From an uncultured Collinsella sp. (GTDB lineage: Bacteria > Actinomycetota > Coriobacteriia > Coriobacteriales > Coriobacteriaceae): a stretch of 64,000 bases of DNA. This document shows positions 26,030 to 37,082 of this stretch, one piece after another. The translations under genes were made by a program, and so were the position numbers. The notes under the pieces are model-generated. The model ran no database searches. It had not been told where the DNA came from and worked only from the letters and a program-made list of their open reading frames with translations. Location of the stretch: assembly GCA_937934165.1 (NCBI GenBank), contig CALGZX010000135.1:12912-76911 (forward strand). The letters are read 5' to 3'. The first letter of the stretch is position 1. Each line of letters opens with the position of its first letter.

Positions 26030-27394
26030 CTAGTTCTTGAGCGAGTTCAGCGGTGCCGGGAAGCGTCCGCCGCGGTGGGCAAGCACGGTGCCGGCGTTGG
26101 GGTTCACCGGCATGATGGGTGCACGGCCAAACAGGCCGCCGTATTCAACGCAGTCGCCCACGCCCTTGCCGATGGCGGGAATCACGCGCACGGCCGTGGT
26201 CTTGTTGTTGATGACGCCGATAGCCATCTCGTCGGCGATGATGCCGGCGATGGTCTCGACCGGGGTGTCGCCGGGGATGGCGATCATGTCCAGGCCGACG
26301 GAGCACACGCAGGTCATAGCCTCGAGCTTCTCGAGCGAAAGCGCGCCGGCCTCGACGGCGGCAATCATGCCGGCATCCTCGGACACGGGGATAAAGGCGC
26401 CGGAGAGACCGCCCACGCTGGAGCTGGCCATGACGCCGCCCTTCTTGACGGCATCGTTGAGCATGGCGAGTGCGCAGGTCGTGCCGGGGCCTCCGCAGGT
26501 GCCCACGCCGATAATCTCGAGGATGCGCGCGACGGAGTCGCCGATGGCAGGCGTGGGAGCCAGCGACAGGTCGACAATGCCCTTCTCGACACCCAGGCGA
26601 TGGGCGGCCTCGCGGCTCATGAGCTCGCCGGCACGGGTGATCTTAAAGGCGGTCTGCTTGATCTTTTCGGCGACTTCCATCATCGATGCAGAATCGGGCA
26701 GCGTCTCCAGGGCTGCGGCCATAACGCCGGGGCCCGAAACGCCTACGTTGATGACGGCGTCGGCCTCGCCACCGCCGTGGACGGCGCCCGCCATAAACGG
26801 GGAGTCCTCGACCATATTGGCAAAGCAGACAAACTTGGAAGCGCCGACGGAGTCCTGGTCGGCCGTAAGCTTGGCGGCGTCGATGATGGTCTGAGCCGCC
26901 ATGAGCACGGCATCCATGTTGATGCCGGCGCGCAGGCTGGCGACGTTGACGCTGGAGCAGACGCGGCTGGTGGTGGCGAGCGCCTGGGGGATGGACTGGA
27001 TGACGCGGCGGTCGGCGTCGCCGATGCCCTTCTGAACGAGTGCGGAGAAGCCACCCAGGTAATCGATGCCGAGCGTCTCGGCCGCGCGGTCGAGGGCATG
27101 CGCGATGGGGGTGAGGTCCTCATCCTTGCAGCACGCGGCGATCTGCGCCACCGGGGTGACGGAGACGCGCTTGTTGACGATGGGGATACCGTACTCGCGC
27201 TCGAGGTTCTCGGCGGTCTCGACCAGGTGCTCAGCCGTGTGCGTCACGTGGTCGTAGATCTTCGTGCACATGCGGTCGAGGTTCTCGTCGCCGCAACCCA
27301 TGAGCGAAACACCCATGGTGATGGTCCTGATGTCGAGGTTCTGCTCCTCAACCATGCCGCGGGTTTCCGCGATTTCTGCGGGCGTGATCGCCAT
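26030..27394 (-). CDS. UPF0210 (PFL/DUF711) family protein
   Basis: A 454-residue member of UPF0210, related by fold to glycyl-radical-type barrels; its molecular function is unsettled. Markers include [18 protein letters not shown] near the N-terminus and [29 protein letters not shown] and [15 protein letters not shown] further on. I chose ATG at 27394 ([10 protein letters not shown]) with AGGAGCG upstream, rather than the longer in-frame start at 27451. The family usually sits beside a small ACT-domain protein (UPF0237); none is adjacent here. It lies downstream of metH, separated by a hairpin. Confidence 0.88.
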   Translation of the reverse strand: MAITPAEIAETRGMVEEQNLDIRTITMGVSLMGCGDENLDRMCTKIYDHVTHTAEHLVETAENLEREYGIPIVNKRVSVTPVAQIAACCKDEDLTPIAHALDRAAETLGIDYLGGFSALVQKGIGDADRRVIQSIPQALATTSRVCSSVNVASLRAGINMDAVLMAAQTIIDAAKLTADQDSVGASKFVCFANMVEDSPFMAGAVHGGGEADAVINVGVSGPGVMAAALETLPDSASMMEVAEKIKQTAFKITRAGELMSREAAHRLGVEKGIVDLSLAPTPAIGDSVARILEIIGVGTCGGPGTTCALAMLNDAVKKGGVMASSSVGGLSGAFIPVSEDAGMIAAVEAGALSLEKLEAMTCVCSVGLDMIAIPGDTPVETIAGIIADEMAIGVINNKTTAVRVIPAIGKGVGDCVEYGGLFGRAPIMPVNPNAGTVLAHRGGRFPAPLNSLKN

Positions 27395-27439
27395 CCTTGC
27401 GCTCCTATCTGCCAAAACGAGCATAGTCTTGTCTATTCT

Positions 27440-27477
27440 AACGTGCCGCACGTGCCAAGTGGCGCGTGCGGCACGTT
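27440..27477 (-). terminator. hairpin after metH
   Basis: AACGTGCCGCACG (27440-27452) pairs exactly with 27465-27477. It ends or attenuates the minus-strand metF-metH transcript before the UPF0210 gene. Confidence 0.7.
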
Positions 27478-27502
27478 TTGGTGCTCGGTTGTTTCCGTTG
27501 TG

Positions 27503-30052
27503 TTACTGCCCAAAGACCTCTTCGGCGATACGAGCACTTTCGGCGGCGTCCTTGGCGTAGTAGTCAGCGCCGATCTGCTTGGCGTATTCGGGGGTGAGCA
27601 CGGCGCCGCCCACGATGATCTTGACGCCCGGCACCTCGGCATGAAGCAGCTTGATGGTTTCCTCCATGGCGACGACCGTGGTGGTCATAAGCGCCGAGAG
27701 GCCGACGAGCTTAATGTCACGCTCCTTGACGGTCTTGAGCACCTCCTGCGGATCGACGTCGCGACCCAGATCAAAGACGGTATAGCCGTAGTTATCGAGC
27801 AGCATCTTAACGATGTTCTTACCGATATCGTGGATGTCACCTTTAACGGTGGCCACGCAGATCTTACCCTTGTCGGCAATCTCGCCGGCGGGCATCAGGC
27901 GCTTGATGGTGTCGAAGCCCACGCGTGCGGCTTCGGCCGAGGCCATGAGCTGCGGCAAGAAGAACTTGCCCTGGTCAAAGAGGACGCCAACCTCGTCGAG
28001 GGCGGGGATAAAGTGGTTGTTGATGAGGTCCATGGCGTCGTGATCTGCCAGCAGACGCTCGGTCTCGGCCGCGATTTCGCCCTTGCGGCCCGAGACGACC
28101 ATGTGGCGGATGGGGTCGTCGTTGCCGTCGGTGCCAGCAGCGGGCACAGTGTCGGTCGATACTGCCTGAGCCGCCGCCGGGTTCGCGGCGATCTTGTACG
28201 GATCGGTCCAGCCGGCGTAGCGCTCGATGTATCCGGTCGAGCCCTCGTCCTCAACGCTCAGGACGCGATAGCTGTAGACGGTATCCATAAAGCGCTTGGA
28301 ACCCGGGTTCATGATGGGGGCATCCAGACCTGCACCAAAGGCGGCGGCCAAAAAGACCGAGCCCAGCAGCGGCCGCGCGGGCAGGCCAAAGCTGATGTTC
28401 GATACGCCGAGTGCGCACTTGACGCCCAGGCGCTCCTTGCACAGAGACATGGCACGTAGAATCTGCTCAGCCTGGCGCTGGTTGGTCGAGGCGGTCATGA
28501 CCAGGCAGTCGATGAGGATGCGGTCCGGGCCGATGCCGTAATGGGCGGCCTCGGCCACGATGCGCTCGGCGATGGCGAAGCGGGCCTCGGCGGTATCGGG
28601 GATGCCGCCCTCGTCGAGCGTAAGGCCGACGACGTTGGTGCCGTAGTGGGCCACCAGCGGAAAGATCTCATCCATGATCTGTTGTTTGCCATTGACCGAG
28701 TTGATGATGGGCTTGCCGGCGTAGCGGCGCACGGCGGCCTCGACGGCTGCGGGGTCGGTGGAGTCGATCTGCAGCGGCAGCAGCGTGGAGCCCTGGAGCT
28801 GCTCGGTGGCCTGCTGGATGACCTTGACCTCGTCGATCTCGGGCAGGCCCACGTTGACGTCCAGGATGTCGGCGCCCTGCTCCTGCTGGCTGATGCCCTG
28901 ACTCACGACGTAGTCCAGGTCGCCGTCGCGCAGGGCCTGCTGCAGGCGCTTTTTGCCGGTGGGGTTGATGCGCTCGCCGATGACGGCGATCTTGTGGCCG
29001 TCGCAGGGGAGGTCCACGACCGTCTGGGCGCTCGTGACCGACATGCTGGGCTTGCGGTGGCGCGGGCTGGGCGTGTGGTTGTCGATAAGCGTGCGCAAGG
29101 CCGCCATGTGCGCCGGCGTGGTGCCGCAGCAACCGCCCACGACGCTCACGCCGTCCTCGATCATGCCGGCGACGGCCTCGGCGTACTCGGGTGCCTGGAT
29201 ATCAAAGACGGTATTGCCGTCATCGTCCACGCGGGGCAGTCCCGCATTGGCCTGCACCATAACGGGCTTGTCGGTGACGGTGAGCATGCGCGCGGCGAGC
29301 CCTCGGAGCTCGGCCGGGCCCTGGCTGCAGTTGATGCCCAGGACGTCGGCGCCGATGGCGTCGAGGGTGATGGCGGCGACCTCGGGGCTCGTGCCCAAGA
29401 AGGTGCGGCCGTCTTCCTCAAAGGTCATAGTGGCAAAGACGGGCAGGTCGGAGTTCTCGCGGCAGGCGAGGACGGCCGCCTTGATCTCGGCCAGGTCGGT
29501 CATGGTCTCGATAATAAAGAGGTCGACGCCCGCAGCGACGCCGGCGCGCACCTCCTCGGCAAAGAGGTCGTAGGCCTCGTCAAAGCTGAGGGTGCCCAGG
29601 GGGCGCAGCAGGGCGCCGATGGGGCCGATGTCGCCGGCGACGTAGCGGGCGCCGGCCTCGCGGGCGCAGGTGACTGCCGCGGCAAAGACGTCTGCCACGG
29701 TGGCGGCGCCGTCGAGCTTGTGGGCGTTGGCGCCAAAGGTGTTGGCGGTGATCACGTCGCAGCCGGCCTCGACGTACTGACGCTGAATGTCGGTAATGAC
29801 CTGGGGCTCCTCAAAGTTGAGCAGCTCGGGCAGGGCGCCGGCCTTCATGCCGGACGCCTGCAGCATGGTGCCCATGCCGCCGTCAAACAGCAGGTGTCCC
29901 GTGCCCTCGATGGCGGCACGCAGGCGGTCATCCTTAATGCGAAGGTCGTCGATCGTGCGCGTCTTGTATGCAGCGCCATTACGGCGTGCGGCATCAACGG
30001 GTGCCGCCAGCGCGGCGCCGTCCAGATCATGAGTGATAAGCGGAGTAAACAT
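27503..30052 (-). CDS. metH: cobalamin-dependent methionine synthase lacking the activation domain
   Basis: Transfers the methyl group of methyl-tetrahydrofolate to homocysteine through cobalamin. Of its 849 residues, 1-50 are an unusual N-terminal lead. The homocysteine domain (about 50-330) has zinc cysteines C242, C308 and C309. The pterin domain (about 355-620) has IGERINPTGKKRL. The cobalamin cap and Rossmann domain (about 655-849) has cobalt ligand H741 in GDIHDIGKN. The C-terminal reactivation domain of the 1200-residue E. coli enzyme is absent; that function is encoded by the separate gene just upstream (30062-30850). It forms an operon with metF. Confidence 0.95.
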   Translation of the reverse strand: MFTPLITHDLDGAALAAPVDAARRNGAAYKTRTIDDLRIKDDRLRAAIEGTGHLLFDGGMGTMLQASGMKAGALPELLNFEEPQVITDIQRQYVEAGCDVITANTFGANAHKLDGAATVADVFAAAVTCAREAGARYVAGDIGPIGALLRPLGTLSFDEAYDLFAEEVRAGVAAGVDLFIIETMTDLAEIKAAVLACRENSDLPVFATMTFEEDGRTFLGTSPEVAAITLDAIGADVLGINCSQGPAELRGLAARMLTVTDKPVMVQANAGLPRVDDDGNTVFDIQAPEYAEAVAGMIEDGVSVVGGCCGTTPAHMAALRTLIDNHTPSPRHRKPSMSVTSAQTVVDLPCDGHKIAVIGERINPTGKKRLQQALRDGDLDYVVSQGISQQEQGADILDVNVGLPEIDEVKVIQQATEQLQGSTLLPLQIDSTDPAAVEAAVRRYAGKPIINSVNGKQQIMDEIFPLVAHYGTNVVGLTLDEGGIPDTAEARFAIAERIVAEAAHYGIGPDRILIDCLVMTASTNQRQAEQILRAMSLCKERLGVKCALGVSNISFGLPARPLLGSVFLAAAFGAGLDAPIMNPGSKRFMDTVYSYRVLSVEDEGSTGYIERYAGWTDPYKIAANPAAAQAVSTDTVPAAGTDGNDDPIRHMVVSGRKGEIAAETERLLADHDAMDLINNHFIPALDEVGVLFDQGKFFLPQLMASAEAARVGFDTIKRLMPAGEIADKGKICVATVKGDIHDIGKNIVKMLLDNYGYTVFDLGRDVDPQEVLKTVKERDIKLVGLSALMTTTVVAMEETIKLLHAEVPGVKIIVGGAVLTPEYAKQIGADYYAKDAAESARIAEEVFGQ

Positions 30053-30061
30053 CGATGGCTC

Positions 30062-30850
30062 CTAATGGCTGGAATAGCAGGTGGTGTGGGCGGCGCGGAA
30101 GCGGCAGTGCTCGCGCATGCGGCAGATATTGCAGGTGGGGCGGCTCTGGGCGTCGTGGACTTCGCCGTCGAACAGACCAATCACAGCGGTCACGCTCTTG
30201 GTGGGCATGAGCAGGCTGGTGGGGGTGACGGTAAGTCCAATGAGGCGCGTGGCATTGAGTGCATCCACGATCGAGCGCTGGGCAGAGAGCGGGCAGTCGC
30301 CATAGCCGGGACTGAAGCGCCAGTTGCCGGCGAGCCCGTGTGCAGCGGCTGCAGCCTTGACCCGCTGGTCCATCTGCTCGACGGCGGCCTCCACATAGGC
30401 AGAGCATGCGGCGTCGAGCACGGCGCCTTCCAGGGGTTGCTGGGCTCCCGTGGTGCGCAGACGGCGTTCGGCAGACATCCCGAGGGTGCAGGCCATGAGC
30501 GCCGCCAGGCGGGCGTCTTTGAGATGTCGATAGATATCACGACCCCGCAGCTCAACATTGGTGCCAACCAAGCGGATGCAGGGCTCGCCCTGCTCGTCGA
30601 CGCCCGTGGCATCGACGGCAAACACGCGTCGCACGCCGCGGGGCTCGATATCCAGCTCTAGGCGCTCGACTACAAGCTCAATTCGTCGTGACAGCTCGGG
30701 CTCAATCTGCTGGCCGCCGTAGCCCAGATACCGCAGCATCTCGGCACGGTCGACACGAGGGTGGTGGGCAGCGTCGATACGGTAAAGCGCCGGCGACGCA
30801 AGGTCGGCCGGCACTTCAACAACGGTTGTATCGACGTGCGGTTTTTCCAT
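30062..30850 (-). CDS. methionine synthase activation-domain protein
   Basis: A 262-residue stand-alone version of the reactivation domain that re-methylates oxidised cobalamin in MetH with SAM and an electron donor. The key block is WRFSPGYGDCPLSAQ, containing the RxxPGY SAM-binding motif. The C-terminus carries cysteines PTCNICRMREHCRFR, a possible metal or iron-sulfur site not found in the E. coli domain. It overlaps metF by one base (stop-start) and lies nine bases before metH, so the split enzyme is made from one transcript. Confidence 0.88.
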   Translation of the reverse strand: MEKPHVDTTVVEVPADLASPALYRIDAAHHPRVDRAEMLRYLGYGGQQIEPELSRRIELVVERLELDIEPRGVRRVFAVDATGVDEQGEPCIRLVGTNVELRGRDIYRHLKDARLAALMACTLGMSAERRLRTTGAQQPLEGAVLDAACSAYVEAAVEQMDQRVKAAAAAHGLAGNWRFSPGYGDCPLSAQRSIVDALNATRLIGLTVTPTSLLMPTKSVTAVIGLFDGEVHDAQSRPTCNICRMREHCRFRAAHTTCYSSH

Positions 30851-31722
30851 TACCCCAGGCGCTCCATAATGGTCGCGGCGATTGCAGGACGGTTCATAGT
30901 GTACAGGTGCAGACCGTCGGCACCGTGCTCCTTAAGGTCGCAAAGCTGACGAGCAGCATAATCTACACCGGCTGCCTGCAGGCTCTCGGGGTCGTTCTCG
31001 TACTTGGCGAGGATCTTGATGACGGGGGAGGGCAGCGACGCGCCGCACATAAAGACCATGCGGCTGATCTGCGACTTGCCCATAAACGGCATGATGCCCG
31101 CGGTAATGGGCACGGTGATGCCGGCCTTGTCGGCAAGCTCGCGGAAGCGATAGAAGCACTCGTTATCAAAGAAGAGCTGTGTCACAAAGAAGCTCGCGCC
31201 GGCGTCTTGCTTTTGCTTGAGGTGCTCGACCGAGAGGTTGAGATCCTCGCAGGCAATGTGGCCTTCGGGGTAGGCTGCGGCGCCCACGCAAAAGCCGGCG
31301 TCGACGAGCTCGGGGATGAGGTCGCGGGCGTAGGCGTAGTCGGAGGCAGGCTTGTCGTCCTCGGTCGCGCCGGCGGGCAGGTCGCCGCGCAGGGCTAGCA
31401 CGTTTTCCACGCCGGCAGTGCGATACTCGTCAATCTTGGCGGCGATGTCGGCGTGGGTGCGGCCCACGCAGGTGAGATGCGCTACCGAGGGCGTATCGAA
31501 TTCGCTCGAAATCATATGCGCGATGGGGGCGGTGGTGGCACCGTTACCCGAGCCGCCGGCCGAGCAGGTGACCGAGACAAAGCTCGGCGAAAGCTTACAC
31601 AGATTGCCTGCCACCTCGCGAGCCGTGTCGAGGGTAAGCTCGCCCTTGGGCGGGAACATCTCAAACGAAACGGGTGCGGTGCCCTGGGATGCTGCCTGCT
31701 TAAAAACCTCGTCGACGCGCAT
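30850..31722 (-). CDS. metF: methylenetetrahydrofolate reductase
   Basis: Reduces 5,10-methylene-THF to 5-methyl-THF, the methyl donor for MetH downstream. A 290-residue TIM-barrel flavoprotein with FEMFPPKGE near the N-terminus (catalytic Glu-like), VTCSAGGSGN, LALRGDLP (FAD/folate site) and THFFVTQLFFDN-like ASFFVTQLFFDN. First gene of a minus-strand operon with the activation protein and metH. AAAGGAG precedes the ATG at 31722. Confidence 0.95.
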   Translation of the reverse strand: MRVDEVFKQAASQGTAPVSFEMFPPKGELTLDTAREVAGNLCKLSPSFVSVTCSAGGSGNGATTAPIAHMISSEFDTPSVAHLTCVGRTHADIAAKIDEYRTAGVENVLALRGDLPAGATEDDKPASDYAYARDLIPELVDAGFCVGAAAYPEGHIACEDLNLSVEHLKQKQDAGASFFVTQLFFDNECFYRFRELADKAGITVPITAGIMPFMGKSQISRMVFMCGASLPSPVIKILAKYENDPESLQAAGVDYAARQLCDLKEHGADGLHLYTMNRPAIAATIMERLG

Positions 31723-32148
31723 ATCGTGCTCCTTTAGATACTTAATAGTGTGATGTGTAGTAAGGATTCTACAGCACCACTGTGTTACGGTGGAGTTTCA
31801 CTCGCTATTTGGGGATACCAATCGAAAATGCTTTGCTATCGGCATTTCTTATAACAGAGCGGTCAATCTAGGATGGGGCTATAAAGACTGGTATCTTATA
31901 CGAAATACCAGTTAATAGAGCCCCATCCCAAATTGACTACCCTTAAACTATGGGGAGAGGTCTGCAATTTATACAGTTGATTGGCCATTAAGGGCGGCAG
32001 CGCCGCTGTGATGCGGTAACCTCATTGATTGGTTTCGCGACAGCAACATAACGGTAATGTCGCGGAAACACGGCGAGTCTAAGCTATGACTCGTTCGTTA
32101 GTAATCAACACCGCTTCTCACGCGGTGCCGATACGAAGGGAGTTCCGT
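31723..32148. other. divergent regulatory region metF / glutamine synthetase
   Basis: 426 bp without a gene. It holds a long hairpin (31862-31937) and, on the glutamine synthetase side, two short hairpins: CGCGACA with TGTCGCG (about 32036-32064), and GAGTC with GACTC (about 32071-32089). It contains both promoters. No known riboswitch class was recognised. Confidence 0.5.
31862..31937. repeat. 33-bp imperfect inverted repeat
   Basis: Arms 31862-31894 and 31905-31937 match at 27 of 33 positions (GTCAAT..GGATGGGGCT..ACTGGTAT) around a 10-base AT-rich loop. It may be a transcript-blocking hairpin between two divergent units or an operator. Confidence 0.65.
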
Positions 32149-34236
<2,088 letters not shown>

Positions 34237-34267
34237 AGCGTAACTGACATATCGTCACGGTATTGAG

Positions 34268-34300
34268 CCGGGGTCCGCATCATGCGGGCCCCGGTTTTTG
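34268..34300 (+). terminator. terminator of glutamine synthetase
   Basis: CCGGGGTCCGCA pairs with TGCGGGCCCCGG (34283-34294), followed by TTTTTG. Confidence 0.88.
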
Positions 34301-34640
34301 TTTGCGAAGGACGCTTTGAAGCCCGTTTTGCCGCCGATATGCCTAGGTATAAAGGGTTGTGGGCAAAAAACGTCAAATATGAGTACTGTCACAAGTCCTG
34401 TAGCATTATTTATTTGCAAAATATGCAGTGTTACGCAACATATGTCCAAGTACTTAGCCGATAAACGTCTGCAATTCTTCCGCCGTAGGACGCCTGACGT
34501 CTTAATCGTCTTCTGAAGGCATGAAATTGCTGTTACTAAAATAGTAACAGTACTCATATTTGCTATTTTTTGCCCACAGGCCTTGCGATGATGCCGGGAT
34601 TCGCACCCTGTCGGGTTCGAATCCCGGCGTTGGGGTAGAA
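34301..34640. other. 340-bp intergenic region with MITE-like element
   Basis: No gene supported. Most of it is the inverted-repeat element 34358-34578, followed by a hairpin with GCCGGGATTCG (34593-34603) pairing with 34618-34628. Confidence 0.5.
34358..34578. repeat. MITE-like element with 32-bp inverted ends
   Basis: The left end (34358-34389, TGTGGGCAAAAAA..CAAATATGAGTACTGT) and right end (34547-34578) match at 29 of 32 positions in inverted order. The 157-base middle is AT-rich compared with the genome and non-coding. Beside the right end, CTGTTACTA/TAGTAACAG forms an extra hairpin. No target duplication is clear. Confidence 0.65.
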
Positions 34641-34672
34641 AAAAGCCCGTCACCGCGGGGGTAACGGGCTTC
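34641..34672 (-). terminator. terminator of tRNA-Glu
   Basis: On the minus strand AAGCCCGTTACC pairs with GGTGACGGGCTT and is followed by T residues, just downstream of the tRNA. Confidence 0.85.
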
Positions 34673-34682
34673 TCGTTTCAAA

Positions 34683-34759
34683 TGGTGCCCCCAGCGGGAT
34701 TCGAACCCGCGATATCCACCTTGAAAGGGTGGCGTCCTTGGCCGCTAGACGATGGGGAC
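34683..34759 (-). tRNA. tRNA-Glu (TTC)
   Basis: Acceptor GTCCCCA pairs with TGGGGGC. The anticodon stem CCACC/GGTGG encloses loop CTTTCAA with anticodon TTC. The T-arm is CGGGTTCGAATCCCG. The CCA end is encoded. Monocistronic, with its own terminator. Confidence 0.95.
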
Positions 34760-34819
34760 AGCGGGAAAGAGTATAGCAGACTTTTTTGCCGGCGCGTATA
34801 TCGTTGGCAAACTGGAAAA

Positions 34820-34852
34820 CCACCACAAAGGTGCCTGTCCCCTTTGTGGTGG
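34820..34852 (-). repeat. 33-bp hairpin repeat, copy 2
   Basis: CCACCACAAAGG (34820-34831) pairs with CCTTTGTGGTGG (34841-34852). It lies eight bases after the stop codon of the minus-strand MurT-GatD gene and is the same element as 1665-1697 in inverted orientation; probably its transcript end. Confidence 0.75.
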
Positions 34853-34859
34853 TGGGGTG

Positions 34860-37037
34860 CTAGGGGAGAAGCTTCATGGCGGCGTCGTGGGCGGCGTGCT
34901 CGTAGGTGTCGTCGAGGGACTTGAGCGGCAGCAGGGCTGTGGCCTGTGCATCGCCGCGGCGCTCGAGGGCGTGCGCGATGAGCCAGTCGGCGAGCTCGGG
35001 GTTCTTGGGCAGCGCCGGGCCATGCAGGTACGTGCCGATGACGCCCTTGTAGATCAGACCCTCGAAGCCGTCGTCTCCGTTGTTGCCGGTGCCCGTGACG
35101 ACGGACGTTCCAAGCGGCGTGGCATCTGCGTCGAGCAGAGTGCGGCCGCCGTGGTTCTCGAATCCCACAAAGGGCTCGGGTGCCAGGTCGGTCTTGACGG
35201 CGACGTTGCCGATCAGACGGTCGGAGCCGCGCACGGTCTCGGCGGCAATGATGCCCATGCCCTCAATGCGATTTTCGCCCATATAGTACGAACGGCCGAG
35301 CAGCTGATAGCTGCCGCAGATGGCGAGCAGCGAGCCGCCGTCCTCAACATAGGCCGCAACCTTGTCTTTTTGAGCGAGCAGCTCGTGTGCCACAGCCAAC
35401 TGATCGCGGTCGGAGCCGCCGCCCATCATGACGATATCGGCATCATGCAGATCGAGCGACTCGCCCATACGGACCTCGTCCACGCGCACGGGAATGCCGC
35501 GCCAGGCGCAGCGGCGCTCGAGAGCGATGACGTTGCCGCCGTCGCCGTAGAGGTTGAGGGCATCGGGGTACAGATAGACGATGCGCAGCGGGCGCGAAAG
35601 CTCGGTCGGCGCGACGCCGACGGGGACAGCGCTCCCATCGGCGCGTGTTACGGCGCAGGAGGCAACCGAGCTCGCATCGGTATCCTTAAGCCCGTCGAGC
35701 TCCTTGACCAGCGGCGGAAAGGCCGTGTAGTTGGCGACGGCGTAGAAAGTGTCGCCAGCCTCCTCGTCTGCCACGGCGCCGATTGCCTGCTCGATATTCG
35801 AGATGATGGCGGCGTCGATGCCGGCGTACTTGAGGCGCACCTGCATGTCGTGCGCGCGCGTGCCTCCGGCAAAGGCGACAAGACCCGGCGTGTCGGCGAT
35901 GCGCTCAAAGTCGACGTCGTAGATCCACGATACATCGTGGCCGTCGGCATCGTTGTCGTTGAGGAAGAAGGCGCAGAGCCTGCCGCCTGCCGTTTTAATG
36001 GACTGAATCTGGCGATCGAAACCCACGGGATTTTTGGCCAGGTTTGCCTCGACGGTACGGCCGGCGATCTCCCAGCGGCCCATACGCCCGCCGGCGGGGA
36101 TGTAGGCATCGAGCGTGGGCTGCAGATGCGCCGCGTCCACGCCCAGCTCGTGGGCGGCGAAGAAGGCTGCGGCTACGTTGTAGACCATGTACAGGCCGTT
36201 GTAGCGCGTGGCGATGTGTACGGCAGCCGCGTCGGGCGCAGATCCAAAGACCAGGTCAAAGCCGTAGCCGTCGCAGCCGAGCTCCACGCCCGCCACGCGA
36301 CGGACAAGCCCAGGGCGGGCCCAGCCGCACGAGGGGCAATGGTATGCGCCAAGCTGTCCGTACTGCACATAGTCGTACTCCAACGGCGCGTTACATTGCG
36401 AGCAAAAACGCGAGTCGCTAATGCGATCGGACTCGGTGCCCGTGGCACCGTCGATGCCAAAGGCGATGCTTGCATTGGGAACGCGCGCGGCGATCGCGGC
36501 ACACAGCGGGTCGTCTGCGTTGTAGATGAGCGTCGTTGCCGGTGAAAGCTCCAGCGCGTGGGCGATGACGTCCTGGGTGTGGTCGATCTCGCCGTAACGG
36601 TCCAGCTGGTCGCGGAACAGGTTGAGCAGCACAAAGTAGGTCGGCTTGAGCTTGGGCAGGACGCGCACCGTGTAGAGCTCGTCGCACTCAAAGACGCCTA
36701 CGCGCTTGCTGCTGGCGGTTCGCTTAAGGTTGCCGCGTGCCTCGAGCAACGCGCCCACCACGCCCGGCTCCATGTTGTTGCCGGCGCGGTTGCACACCAC
36801 GGTGGCGCCGCTGGCGGCAACGGCGTCGGCGATGAGGTTGGAGGTGGTGGTCTTGCCATTAGTACCGGTGATCACCACGCTGCGGTCGACAAGGCCGGCG
36901 AGGTCGCTCAGCAGCTCGGGGTCGATCTTCATGGCGATGCGGCCGGGGAGTACGCCGCCCTGGCGCTTAAGGACGGAGCGCAGCCCCCAGCGGGCGATAT
37001 CGCTCGAGGTGCAGGCGAGAGATGAGCGGAGATTCAT
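34860..37037 (-). CDS. MurT-GatD fusion: lipid II isoglutaminyl synthase in one chain
   Basis: In other Gram-positives MurT and GatD are two proteins that amidate the D-glutamate of lipid II. Here one 725-residue chain holds both. Residues 1-475 are MurT: Mur-ligase P-loop GTNGKTTT (58-65), zinc ribbon cysteines C212, C215, C234 and C237, and the DUF1727 C-terminal domain with DNDADGHDVSWIYD. Residues about 484-725 are GatD: IVYLYPDALNLYGDGGNV, nucleophile C574 in LAICGSYQLLG, and H672 in GTYLHGP. The linker is short (about 460-483). The ATG at 37037 has TAGGAA upstream. No separate murT or gatD was seen nearby. Confidence 0.92.
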   Translation of the reverse strand: MNLRSSLACTSSDIARWGLRSVLKRQGGVLPGRIAMKIDPELLSDLAGLVDRSVVITGTNGKTTTSNLIADAVAASGATVVCNRAGNNMEPGVVGALLEARGNLKRTASSKRVGVFECDELYTVRVLPKLKPTYFVLLNLFRDQLDRYGEIDHTQDVIAHALELSPATTLIYNADDPLCAAIAARVPNASIAFGIDGATGTESDRISDSRFCSQCNAPLEYDYVQYGQLGAYHCPSCGWARPGLVRRVAGVELGCDGYGFDLVFGSAPDAAAVHIATRYNGLYMVYNVAAAFFAAHELGVDAAHLQPTLDAYIPAGGRMGRWEIAGRTVEANLAKNPVGFDRQIQSIKTAGGRLCAFFLNDNDADGHDVSWIYDVDFERIADTPGLVAFAGGTRAHDMQVRLKYAGIDAAIISNIEQAIGAVADEEAGDTFYAVANYTAFPPLVKELDGLKDTDASSVASCAVTRADGSAVPVGVAPTELSRPLRIVYLYPDALNLYGDGGNVIALERRCAWRGIPVRVDEVRMGESLDLHDADIVMMGGGSDRDQLAVAHELLAQKDKVAAYVEDGGSLLAICGSYQLLGRSYYMGENRIEGMGIIAAETVRGSDRLIGNVAVKTDLAPEPFVGFENHGGRTLLDADATPLGTSVVTGTGNNGDDGFEGLIYKGVIGTYLHGPALPKNPELADWLIAHALERRGDAQATALLPLKSLDDTYEHAAHDAAMKLLP

Positions 37038-37082
37038 GAAGCCGTTCCTAACGTGAATGACATGGTCGTGGCGTTTGCGCCG

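Noticed and set aside
25874..28459. 861-codon open frame on the plus strand, and similar long frames at 28541-30661 (+), 32098-34122 (-), 3669-5606 (-) and 57669-59366 (-)
   Set aside because: All lie opposite well-identified genes. Their products are His/Gly/Val/Leu-rich with no motif, the usual antisense shadow in GC-rich coding DNA.
30062..30850. Activation protein as a frameshifted end of metH
   Set aside because: It lies upstream of metH in transcription order, has its own start and ribosome site, and is complete at both ends.
34593..34628. tRNA fragment with a T-arm-like GGGTTCGAATCCC
   Set aside because: The whole segment is a simple hairpin (GCCGGGATTCG with CGAATCCCGGC), and no acceptor, D-arm or anticodon arm can be drawn.
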